Part shown: positions 1-6,446 of the stretch, piece after piece
Position numbering within the stretch: position 1 is the stretch's first letter
Layout: every line of letters begins with the position of its first letter
Assembly: GCA_023390695.1 (NCBI GenBank)
Contig: JAEWCJ010000480.1
Location: 1 to 11,880, forward strand
Origin: Pseudomonadota bacterium
Lineage (GTDB): Bacteria; Pseudomonadota; Alphaproteobacteria; Rhizobiales; Xanthobacteraceae
Length of the DNA stretch: 11,880 nt
Direction of reading: 5' to 3'
Program-made: the position numbers and the translations under genes
Notes under the pieces: model-generated
What the model saw: only the letters and a program-made list of their open reading frames with translations
What the model was told of the DNA's origin: nothing
Databases searched by the model: none

Positions 1-613
1 TCTTGACGGTCTTGGTATATAGCGGATCAACAGACTTGTTGCTGTGACCCACCTTCTCCTTGAAGCTGCCGCGAAGTTCCTTTTCGAGATTCTTCAGGTT
101 GTCGGCGCTCTGCTTCGCATCGGAACCATCGAGCTTCTTCAGAAAATCCGCCATTCCCGTGAACAGGGAATTGCCCGCCTTGGCCTGGGCGGCGACGTCC
201 TGCGCCGTCAGTTCGCTGCGTTCTTTCGTGTCATGATTGAACACCGTGATCTTGACCGTGTCTGGTTTGCCCTTCACGCCCGAGGCAGTGAGGTCGAACT
301 TTGTCGCGACCGATCCATCGGCTTGCTTTTCCAGACCGACCTTGATCTCAAACGCGCCGTGCGCGCCGATCTGAATATTGCTGTTCGTCAGCGAAACTGC
401 CTTTGCGCCCGTCTCGGCCGCTGGCGTCGAGCCGTTGCCGCCGGCCGCTGCATCATGGGCGTCGTGTGCACCCACGGTCAGCCCGATCGCCAACTCGGGC
501 GTAACGTTATGTTTATCATCGACGCGAGCACCGCCAACGATCCTCTTCAATGCTTCCGTTGACAACGCACTGCTACGGACGTCGGCCGATTCAAAAGAAC
601 TCTTCCTGTTCAC
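1..613 (-). CDS. Hypothetical protein, 3' end beyond left edge
   Basis: An open minus-strand frame runs from a TGA at 731-733 to the left edge without a stop. I place a provisional start at GTG 611-613, which gives 204 visible residues; GTG 695-697 and TTG 722-724 are in-frame alternatives, and none has a strong ribosome site. The protein reads as genuine: an Ala/Gly/His/Asp stretch near residues 48-66 (AHDAHDAAAGGNGS), a probably beta-rich part at 73-126 (SLTNSNIQIGAHGAFEIKVG and onward) and a charged, probably helical part at 131-190 (GMADFLKKLDGSDAKQ). There is no signal peptide, membrane segment or recognisable catalytic motif in the visible part. Its codons are less GC-rich and its composition richer in Lys and Asn than the nar genes. 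It follows moeA on the same strand but after a long gap, so it is probably a separate unit. No family is recognised. Confidence 0.6.
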   Translation of the reverse strand, partial: MNRKSSFESADVRSSALSTEALKRIVGGARVDDKHNVTPELAIGLTVGAHDAHDAAAGGNGSTPAAETGAKAVSLTNSNIQIGAHGAFEIKVGLEKQADGSVATKFDLTASGVKGKPDTVKITVFNHDTKERSELTAQDVAAQAKAGNSLFTGMADFLKKLDGSDAKQSADNLKNLEKELRGSFKEKVGHSNKSVDPLYTKTVK

Positions 614-767
614 AATGCCACCCGTGTTATTGTTGGGGTGGGACCCCGGACGTCCTGAGAAAGTTCCGGAAGAAAAGCCTTGTTGCTCAGTTCGCACATC
701 GAGCCATGCATGACCGATGCGCAATGCTGATCAAAAACCTGACATCAATTCGGAAATTACAGATTAA

Positions 768-834
768 CGGGCGCGCCCGGCCATTCGACTCGCGAGTTCG
801 CGCGCCGCGATTTCACTGGCCGCGATGTCGCGGC
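768..834. repeat. Cluster of GC-rich palindromes
   Basis: Three perfect inverted repeats lie within 67 bases: CGGGCGCGCCCG at 768-779 (12 bases), ACTCGCGAGT at 788-797 (10 bases), and GCCGCGA-TG-TCGCGGC at 819-834 (two 7-base arms around two bases). Another GCCGCGA copy sits nearby at about 804-810. The symmetry is seen directly. The role is unknown: transcript 3'-end structure, a protein-binding site or chance in GC-rich DNA are all possible. Confidence 0.45.
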
Positions 835-878
835 ACACGCTTGCCCACGCGGGACACAGGACGCAAGAAATTAACGCT

Positions 879-910
879 GCCTACACCAAGATCACCGCTT
901 GGCAGCAGGC
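879..910 (-). terminator. Possible weak terminator hairpin after moeA
   Basis: About ten bases after the moeA stop the transcript can fold with arms at 898-910 and 879-890: CCAAG pairs with CTTGG, extended by two G-T wobbles, then an internal loop and GCC/GGC, around a 7-base loop. What follows is only modestly T-rich (TTAATTTCTT), so it is not a classical terminator. It may be a 3'-end stabilising stem or nothing. Confidence 0.3.
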
Positions 911-920
911 CCGCTCCCAA

Positions 921-2207
921 TCAAAGCGCGAAACCGGTTTTGAACGGATGAAACATGACGTCTTCACCCGGAAGCACGTCATCTGCATCCTGCGGCAGTT
1001 CCACAAAGCCGTCGGCCGCAACCAATGACAGCAAGCGGTGCGATCCGCGCGGCAGCGAGGCCAGTCGACGGCGGCCGGCCGTATCAATCGACATTATCGT
1101 CACGGGGACGAATTCGGCGCGGCCCGGATTGTGACGGAATACGTCACCGGCAATCGCGGAAACACCGGTGAGTTTTTCTGGCCGCTCTCCCGCAAGAACA
1201 CGCAGGAGCGGGCGCACGAACAAGACAGCCGTCACCAGCGCCGACAACGGGTTGCCCGGCAAACACATGATGTGCATCGCATCGAGACGCCCAACGCCGA
1301 TCGGCTTACCGGGCCGCAATGCGAGCTTGATCTGGCGGCAGGTTCCGCCGGCGTCCCGAATGGCCGGAGCGATATGATCGGCATCGCTGCCGCAAATGCC
1401 TCCGGTCGTAATCAGCAGATCGGTCGCGGCAGCCGCCTCCCGGATTCGTTCCGATAGACGCTTTCGGGAATCCTCAACGATCCCAAAGTCGTGCAAGACG
1501 ATGCCTGGCGCAGCGAGCAATGCCGACAGCAGCGGCCGGTTGGTGTCGACGATATGGTGCGCTCCGAGCGCTGCTCCGGACGAGACCAGTTCGTTCCCCG
1601 TTGACAGCAACCCAACCCGGATCTGCGACCTGACTGAAACCTGCAAGATTCCTGAGGCCAATAGCAGGGCAATGTGCCGCGCATCGATCCGCGCGCCTGC
1701 CTCGAGAAGCAACCCGCCGGCCGCGATATCCTCGCCGGCCCGCCGGATATTGTCACCGGGCGCGATTGGACAATCGACAACGATCGCATCGCCCGCGCGC
1801 CGGGTCTGTTCGTGCGGCACGACCGCTGCCACGCCGGCGGGAAGCGGCGCACCGGTCAGGATCTGCACCGTGCTGCCGGCAACGAGCGCCGCCATCTGGC
1901 TGCACCCTGCAGCGATGCGGTCCGTCAGACGCAATCGCAGCGGTGTCGCGCGGGACACGTCCTCGCGATGGATTGCGTAGCCATCCATCGCCGAATTGTC
2001 GAAGCGCGGCAACTGCATCTCACCCGCCACCGGCGTAGCATTCACCCGGCCCAGTGCCTGCGTGACCGGCAGTGTCTCCGTTCCGCAGACCGGTCCGACA
2101 CCATCCACAATCGCCGCCAGCGCTTCCGCAACAGGCATCAGGCGCTGCTGCGGCGGCCTGTCACAACCGCACGCAGACAGAGCGGGTGCGGGAACGGCGA
2201 TGGTCAT
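921..2207 (-). CDS. moeA: MoeA, molybdopterin molybdenumtransferase
   Basis: Inserts molybdenum into adenylylated molybdopterin, the last common step of the molybdenum cofactor that NarG needs; cytoplasmic. 428 residues, a little longer than E. coli MoeA. Visible motifs: FDNSAMDGYA at 69-78, with D75 matching E. coli D59; TGAP at 118-121; NIRRAGEDI at 153-161, with D160 matching D142; STGNEL at 202-207, with E206 matching E188; TTGG at 267-270; LRPGKP at 297-302; LPGNPLSA at 316-323. K294 matches E. coli K275, but R298 stands where E. coli has K279, and the loop after TTGG (ICGSDADH) departs from the usual GGVSVG pattern. The ATG overlaps the preceding stop as ATGA and has no good ribosome site, so translation is probably coupled. 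It is the last gene of the nar cluster and may be a paralogue serving nitrate reductase; a housekeeping copy elsewhere cannot be judged from here. Confidence 0.93.
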   Translation of the reverse strand: MTIAVPAPALSACGCDRPPQQRLMPVAEALAAIVDGVGPVCGTETLPVTQALGRVNATPVAGEMQLPRFDNSAMDGYAIHREDVSRATPLRLRLTDRIAAGCSQMAALVAGSTVQILTGAPLPAGVAAVVPHEQTRRAGDAIVVDCPIAPGDNIRRAGEDIAAGGLLLEAGARIDARHIALLLASGILQVSVRSQIRVGLLSTGNELVSSGAALGAHHIVDTNRPLLSALLAAPGIVLHDFGIVEDSRKRLSERIREAAAATDLLITTGGICGSDADHIAPAIRDAGGTCRQIKLALRPGKPIGVGRLDAMHIMCLPGNPLSALVTAVLFVRPLLRVLAGERPEKLTGVSAIAGDVFRHNPGRAEFVPVTIMSIDTAGRRRLASLPRGSHRLLSLVAADGFVELPQDADDVLPGEDVMFHPFKTGFAL

Positions 2208-2542
2208 GGCGCACCGGACCCATCCGATTCTTCGTGTGCGGCTACAGTCGTGTGATCCCTATGGGGTTTCGGAGTCAGCGCCCAGGCTAGCGACCGGTGC
2301 AACAGGACCAGCCCCGGCTCGGTCGAACGCCCCATCTGACCGATCGCGGTAACCCATTCCTCATCGCTGGCCGCCGCGGAAAATTGTTGCACGGCAATGC
2401 TGGCAAACTCACCCGCGGTCAGCCCCTCCTCCACGGCAGCTTCGCGGATACGCGCCACCAGAGACAGATCGTCGAGCAGCAGAAGCGCCTCGGCTGCAAC
2501 AGCTTCGTCGTCGAAACGCGCAATCAGATCGCCCAGCAGCAT
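2204..2542 (-). CDS. Small unknown protein of the nar operon
   Basis: 112 residues, not recognised. The ATG at 2540-2542 is chosen because GAGGG lies seven bases upstream and overlaps the stop of the isomerase gene; an earlier in-frame ATG at 2576-2578 would start inside that gene without support. The protein has no cysteine, signal peptide or membrane segment. Residues 1-60 look helical and acidic (LLGDLIARFDDEAVAAEALL), 61-90 also look helical with conserved-looking WVTAIGQMG and LVLLHRSLAWAL stretches, and the last 20 residues are polar and probably disordered. Its last codon overlaps moeA as ATGA, so it is co-translated with moeA. Its place between a foldase and MoeA suggests a part in maturing nitrate reductase or delivering cofactor, but this rests on position only. 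Confidence 0.8.
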   Translation of the reverse strand: MLLGDLIARFDDEAVAAEALLLLDDLSLVARIREAAVEEGLTAGEFASIAVQQFSAAASDEEWVTAIGQMGRSTEPGLVLLHRSLAWALTPKPHRDHTTVAAHEESDGSGAP

Positions 2543-2549
2543 GGCACAG

Positions 2550-2554
2550 CCCTC
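2550..2554 (-). promoter_or_regulatory. Ribosome binding site of the small unknown gene
   Basis: GAGGG seven bases before ATG 2540-2542, overlapping the TGA of the isomerase gene. It is the main reason for choosing the 112-residue form. Confidence 0.75.
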
Positions 2555-3383
2555 AATTGACCCGGTGCTCGGCCGCACCCGGCATATCGATGCCGGTTAC
2601 CGTCGCCGCAGATACCAGCCGCGCGATATATTGCGCGATCGCGCGATGACGCACGCTGTCTGCGAGGTAATCCGCAATGCGTTCCGCCACCATCTCGAAC
2701 GGCAATTCCCGGCCCTCGATGCGCCGGACCAGCCAAATGACGTGGAATCCATAGCAGGTGGCGACCGGCTCCTGCGTCATGGCGCCGGGAGCAAGCGCCT
2801 GCAGCGCCCGCTCGAAGTCCGGCGTGGTCTGCCCGGTCGAGATCTGTCCAAGATTTCCGCCTTGCGCCGCCGACGGACAGGCCGAATGCGCCCGCGCCAG
2901 ATCGGCAAATCGCTCCGGCCGTTCGCGCAGTTGCGCAATCAGATCGACAGCGAGTGCGCGCGCAGCCGCGTAGCCCTGCTTATCGCTCTGAATCGCAGGG
3001 ATCAGGATATGCGCCGCTTCGAACAGGTCCGCCGAACGGAAACGGCGGCGGTTCTGCTCATAGTACCGCCGGCAGGTGTCGGTGTCGGCGGCCGGCGTCG
3101 CGACCTCCTGTTCGATCAGCGTGCGGATCAGGGCTTCCTCCTCGGTCTCCCGCCGCCCTTCACCGTCGCCGCACGGATCAGCGACGACGCCGGTTCGCCG
3201 CGCCTCCTGCAGCAGCAATTCACGCACCACCAATGCATGCGCCGCCGCTTGCCACGCCTTTACCGGAGAAGCTGACGGATGATTCTGGCTCTCGCGCGCG
3301 ATGCGGTCGCGGGTAATGGCGACGCCGTTGACGGCGATACGGTCGCGTTTTGGCAGCAGTGTGGATAGGGCCGAACAGCTCAT
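2553..3383 (-). CDS. PpiC/parvulin-type peptidyl-prolyl isomerase
   Basis: 276 residues. The C-terminal half is a parvulin domain, about residues 120-222: EAAHILI at 122-128, FADLARAHSACPSAAQGGNL at 159-178, ISTGQTTPDFERAL at 181-194 and GFHVIWLV at 212-219, with the usual histidines H125 and H214. The N-terminal 110 residues are a helical region like that of NifM/SurA-type isomerases. There is no signal peptide, so it should act in the cytoplasm, where NarGH is assembled. The ATG at 3381-3383 follows GGAG by eight bases and begins five bases after the narI stop. A PpiC-type gene directly after narI is also known from the Pseudomonas aeruginosa nar operon. Its client is inferred to be a nitrate reductase subunit. 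It has five cysteines (3, 71, 104, 169, 210), of which C169 lies in the common CPS motif. Confidence 0.9.
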   Translation of the reverse strand: MSCSALSTLLPKRDRIAVNGVAITRDRIARESQNHPSASPVKAWQAAAHALVVRELLLQEARRTGVVADPCGDGEGRRETEEEALIRTLIEQEVATPAADTDTCRRYYEQNRRRFRSADLFEAAHILIPAIQSDKQGYAAARALAVDLIAQLRERPERFADLARAHSACPSAAQGGNLGQISTGQTTPDFERALQALAPGAMTQEPVATCYGFHVIWLVRRIEGRELPFEMVAERIADYLADSVRHRAIAQYIARLVSAATVTGIDMPGAAEHRVN

Positions 3384-3388
3384 GGCTT

Positions 3389-4177
3389 TCACTCCGCAGG
3401 CGCCGGGCGCGGCGACGCTGATGGTGACGGCGACCGCGCCTGGATCACCCGCGTCTCGCCGCCGCGATAGACCGGAGCGGCTTGCGCCGTCCGGCCCGAA
3501 CTGCGCACCACCTGATAGCCGCGCCGCCCGAGATACCAGATCGGAGCGCTCCAGACATGCACCAACCGTGTGAACGGAAAGACCAGGAAGATGGTCATTC
3601 CGAGGAACAGATGCAGCCTGAAGACCGGATGAACATCGGCGATCAGCGCGGAGACGCCCGGCTGCAACGTCAGGATGCCCTGCGCCCAAGTCATGAACTT
3701 CACCATTTCATGTCCGTCTAGATGGCCGAGCGACACCGGGATCGTCGCCAGCCCGACGATCAGTTGCGCATACAGCAGCAGCAGGATCGCGATATCGCCA
3801 AACGAAGAGGTGTTGCGGATGCGCGGATCGAACAGCCGCCGATGCACCAGCAGCGTGATGCCGACAAAGCACATGAGGCCGGCGACTCCGCCGATGACGA
3901 TCGCCATCCATTGCTTGAAGGTATGCGAAATGCCGAGGGTGTCGAACACCCAGATCGGCGTCAGCAGCCCGACGAAATGTCCGAAGAAGATCGCGAGGAT
4001 TCCGACATGGAACAGATTGGAGCCCCACATCAACTGGCGCCGGCGCAGCAACTGGCTGGAGCCGGTCTTCCAAGTATATTGCTCGCGGTCGAAGCGCAGC
4101 AGGCTGCCGACGATGAACACCGTCAGGCAGAAATAGGGATACCAGCCGAAGACGATGTGATTGATAGCGTCGCGCAT
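3389..4177 (-). CDS. narI: NarI, respiratory nitrate reductase gamma subunit
   Basis: Membrane cytochrome b that oxidises quinol on the periplasmic side and passes electrons through two b hemes to NarH. 262 residues. Five hydrophobic segments: about 9-27, 52-75, 90-111, 127-149 and 184-208. The heme ligands can be placed by alignment with E. coli NarI: H57 and H67 in helix 2, and H189 and H207 in the last helix (VFRLHLFLG and TRLVHVWSAP). The tail from about 218 to 262 is longer than in E. coli (225 residues in all) and ends in a Ser/Pro/Ala-rich stretch, probably cytoplasmic. The ATG at 4175-4177 has GAGGAG seven bases upstream, which itself overlaps the narJ stop. Confidence 0.97.
   Translation of the reverse strand: MRDAINHIVFGWYPYFCLTVFIVGSLLRFDREQYTWKTGSSQLLRRRQLMWGSNLFHVGILAIFFGHFVGLLTPIWVFDTLGISHTFKQWMAIVIGGVAGLMCFVGITLLVHRRLFDPRIRNTSSFGDIAILLLLYAQLIVGLATIPVSLGHLDGHEMVKFMTWAQGILTLQPGVSALIADVHPVFRLHLFLGMTIFLVFPFTRLVHVWSAPIWYLGRRGYQVVRSSGRTAQAAPVYRGGETRVIQARSPSPSASPRPAPAE
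3392..3395 (-). promoter_or_regulatory. Ribosome binding site of the isomerase gene
   Basis: GGAG eight bases before the ATG at 3381-3383, immediately before the narI TGA. It fixes the start and rules out longer versions that begin inside narI. Confidence 0.7.
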
Positions 4178-4184
4178 GGATCAT

Positions 4185-4190
4185 CTCCTC
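4185..4190 (-). promoter_or_regulatory. Ribosome binding site of narI
   Basis: GAGGAG seven bases before the narI ATG; its first two bases are part of the narJ TGA stop, so a ribosome ending narJ sits on the narI site. Confidence 0.85.
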
Positions 4191-4914
4191 AGCGTGTCGG
4201 CAGAACAGGTCGCGGGGCATTCGCCGGCATCCCAGGCGCCGGACGGCGGCCAGCCCGGATGCGGGCGATCAGATTGTCCTTGCAGCCGTCGCCAGCCCCC
4301 GGCCCGAACTGCACAGGCTCGTCCTCCCAGGCCGCGTCGAGCGCGGCGAGATCATCGACATCCGGGTCCGGCTCGCTGAGAACGGCGGCGATGTCCTCGC
4401 CCTTCGGCTTGGCGTTGGCCAGCGCCAGCAGCGCCCGGAAAACAGCTTCGTAGGAGGAGTCCCGCTTGCGCAGCCGTTCGGCCAGCGCCGCCAGAATATG
4501 GGCCGGCTGGCCGAGCAGTTCGTAGGCGTCGGCGCGCGGCTGCGTCGACAGGAATTCGAGGAACAGCGGCACGAAATCCGGCAGTTCCGAGGCTCCGATC
4601 TCCAGACCCTTCTCCTCATAGAGGTTCTGCAGATCGATCATCGCCTGGCCGCGATCGCGGCTCTCCCCGGGCACATGCTCGAACAGATGCAGCGACAGCG
4701 AACGGGTGCGGTCGAACAGCAGCACATAGCGCTCCTGCAGATCGTAGAGATCGCGGCTCTCGATCTCATCGATCAGGGTCAGAACGGCGCGCAGCACGGC
4801 GGCCGGCAGCAACTTCTCGGCGTCCAGCGCGGTCCGCATCTCGCCCGCAGCCTGCTGCAATCCCGTCGTCGGATAGCTCAGCAACGCCGACAGAACTTTG
4901 AAAGTCCGGGTCAT
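4189..4914 (-). CDS. narJ: NarJ, nitrate reductase assembly chaperone
   Basis: Cytoplasmic chaperone of the TorD/NarJ family that binds apo-NarGH and allows cofactor insertion before docking on NarI; it is not part of the final enzyme. 241 residues, close to E. coli NarJ (236). The family hallmark LFEHVPGESRDRGQAMIDL is at 77-95, followed by ELPDFVPLFLEFL at 110-122. Near the C-terminus AALDAAWEDEPVQFG matches the conserved acidic end region. The start ATG 4912-4914 shares one base with the narH stop (TGATG), and GGAGG lies seven bases upstream inside the end of narH, so this start rather than an upstream in-frame ATG is well supported. The Pro/Arg-rich last 20 residues (RRPAPGMPANAPRPVL) are probably disordered. 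Confidence 0.96.
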   Translation of the reverse strand: MTRTFKVLSALLSYPTTGLQQAAGEMRTALDAEKLLPAAVLRAVLTLIDEIESRDLYDLQERYVLLFDRTRSLSLHLFEHVPGESRDRGQAMIDLQNLYEEKGLEIGASELPDFVPLFLEFLSTQPRADAYELLGQPAHILAALAERLRKRDSSYEAVFRALLALANAKPKGEDIAAVLSEPDPDVDDLAALDAAWEDEPVQFGPGAGDGCKDNLIARIRAGRRPAPGMPANAPRPVLPTR

Positions 4915-6446
4915 CACACCACCTCCATCGGAGTCTTGGCACGCGCGTTGCCGCTCTGGGATGTGCCGAACAGATTGACCTCGCTGCTGCCGTCGGAGCA
5001 GCCGTTGCCGAACGAGAACCCGCACGAGCCGCGCAGATCGTAAGCATCCTCGCCCAGTTCGCGATGCGCCGTCGGAATCACGAAGCGGTCTTCGTAATTG
5101 GCGATCGCCATCACGTGGTACATCTCGTCGATCTGCAGGCCACTCAGCCCGACGCGCTTGGCGATATTCTCGTCGATCACGCCATCCACCGTCTTCGCCC
5201 GCATATAGGCGCGCATGGCGAGCATGCGTTCGAGCGCGAGCGCGACCGGCTCTTCCTTGCCCGCGGTTAGCAGGTTGGCGAGATACTTGAGCGGGATGCG
5301 CAGCGAACGGACATCCGGCATCTCGCCGTCGTGCCCGATCTTGCCGGCGGCGGCCGCCGACTGGATCGGCGACAGCGGCGGCACATACCAGACCATCGGA
5401 AGCGTGCGGTATTCCGGATGCAGCGGGAACGCGACTTTCCATTCCATCGCCATCTTCCAGATCGGCGAGCGCTTGGCGCCCTCGATCCAGGCCTCCGGGA
5501 TGCCGTCCGCCCGCGCCTGCGCGATCACCTGCGGATCGTTCGGATCGAGGAAGACGGACAATTGCGCTTCGTAGAGATCCTGTTCGTTGGGGACGCTTGC
5601 CGCCTCCTGAATCCGATCGGCGTCATAGAGCACCACGCCGAGATAGCGGATGCGGCCGACGCAGGTCTCCGAGCACACCGTCGGCTGTCCCGCCTCGATG
5701 CGCGGATAGCAGAAGATGCATTTCTCCGATTTTCCGCTCTGCCAGTTGTAATAGATCTTCTTGTAGGGGCAGCCCGACACGCACATGCGCCAGCCCCGGC
5801 ATTTGTCCTGGTCGATCAGGACGATGCCGTCCTCCTCGCGCTTGTAGATGGCGCCGGACGGACAGGCGGCGACGCAGGTCGGATTGAGGCAATGCTCGCA
5901 CAGCCGCGGCAGATACATCATGAAGGTATTTTCGAACTGCCCGTAGATGTCCTTCTGCACGCCCTCGAAATTGTAGTCCTGCGAGCGCTTGGCGAATTCA
6001 CCGCCGAGGATTTCCTCCCAGTTCGGGCCCCACTCGATCTTCTCCATACGCTCGCCGGTGACCAGCGAACGCGGGCGCGCCGTCGGAAAGGCGGGCATTT
6101 CCGGCGCCTTCTGCAGATGCTCGTAATCGAAAGTGAAAGGCTCGTAGTAATCGTCGATCTCCGGCAGATCGGGGTTGGCGAAAATCTTCGCCAGCACCCG
6201 CCATTTCGAGCCGATCTTCGGCTCGATCTTGCCGTTGCGCCTGCGGACCCAGCCGCCGTTCCAACGACCCTGGTTCTCCCAGTCTTTCGGATAACCGATG
6301 CCGGGCTTGGTCTCGACGTTGTTGAACCAGGCATATTCCATGCCTTCGCGATTGGTCCACACGTTCTTGCAGGTCACGGAACACGTGTGGCACCCGATGC
6401 ACTTGTCGAGATTGAGCACCATCGCGATTTGAGCGCGGATCTTCAT
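4914..6446 (-). CDS. narH: NarH, respiratory nitrate reductase beta subunit
   Basis: Electron-transfer subunit that carries electrons from NarI to NarG on the cytoplasmic side. 510 residues, the usual length. Four cysteine groups are seen: C16, C19, C22, C26 (CIGCHTCSVTC); C183, C186, C191, C195; C216, W219, C222, C226 (CRGWRMCVSGC); and C243, C246, C258, C262. The Trp in the third group marks the single 3Fe-4S cluster; the others form three 4Fe-4S clusters, as in E. coli NarH. The start MKIRAQIAMVLNLDKC matches E. coli MKIRSQ. Its ATG overlaps the narG stop (ATGA) and has GGAGG seven bases upstream, so longer versions starting inside narG are rejected. Confidence 0.98.
   Translation of the reverse strand: MKIRAQIAMVLNLDKCIGCHTCSVTCKNVWTNREGMEYAWFNNVETKPGIGYPKDWENQGRWNGGWVRRRNGKIEPKIGSKWRVLAKIFANPDLPEIDDYYEPFTFDYEHLQKAPEMPAFPTARPRSLVTGERMEKIEWGPNWEEILGGEFAKRSQDYNFEGVQKDIYGQFENTFMMYLPRLCEHCLNPTCVAACPSGAIYKREEDGIVLIDQDKCRGWRMCVSGCPYKKIYYNWQSGKSEKCIFCYPRIEAGQPTVCSETCVGRIRYLGVVLYDADRIQEAASVPNEQDLYEAQLSVFLDPNDPQVIAQARADGIPEAWIEGAKRSPIWKMAMEWKVAFPLHPEYRTLPMVWYVPPLSPIQSAAAAGKIGHDGEMPDVRSLRIPLKYLANLLTAGKEEPVALALERMLAMRAYMRAKTVDGVIDENIAKRVGLSGLQIDEMYHVMAIANYEDRFVIPTAHRELGEDAYDLRGSCGFSFGNGCSDGSSEVNLFGTSQSGNARAKTPMEVV
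4922..4926 (-). promoter_or_regulatory. Ribosome binding site of narJ
   Basis: GGAGG seven bases before the narJ ATG, lying in the last codons of narH. Together with the TGATG overlap it decides the narJ start. Confidence 0.85.

Larger units (their letters stand above)
614..920. other. Gap between moeA and the left-edge gene
   Basis: About 300 bases with no convincing gene. It holds a weak hairpin just after the moeA stop, a cluster of GC-rich palindromes at 768-834, and an AT-richer stretch around 725-766 that could carry the promoter of the left-edge gene, although I see no clear -35/-10 pair. A 33-codon minus-strand frame at 610-711 lies at its left end and is discussed as a finding. I see no tRNA and no transposon remnant. 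Confidence 0.5.

Noticed and set aside
44..562. Plus-strand frame of 172 codons
   Set aside because: The minus strand over the same bases gives a more protein-like sequence that continues off the left edge; the plus reading is rich in Arg, Leu and Cys with no motif and looks like a shadow.
725..745. TTGAT-like half site of an FNR box
   Set aside because: On the minus strand TTGAT is followed by CAGC and then ATTGC, not ATCAA, so only one half matches.
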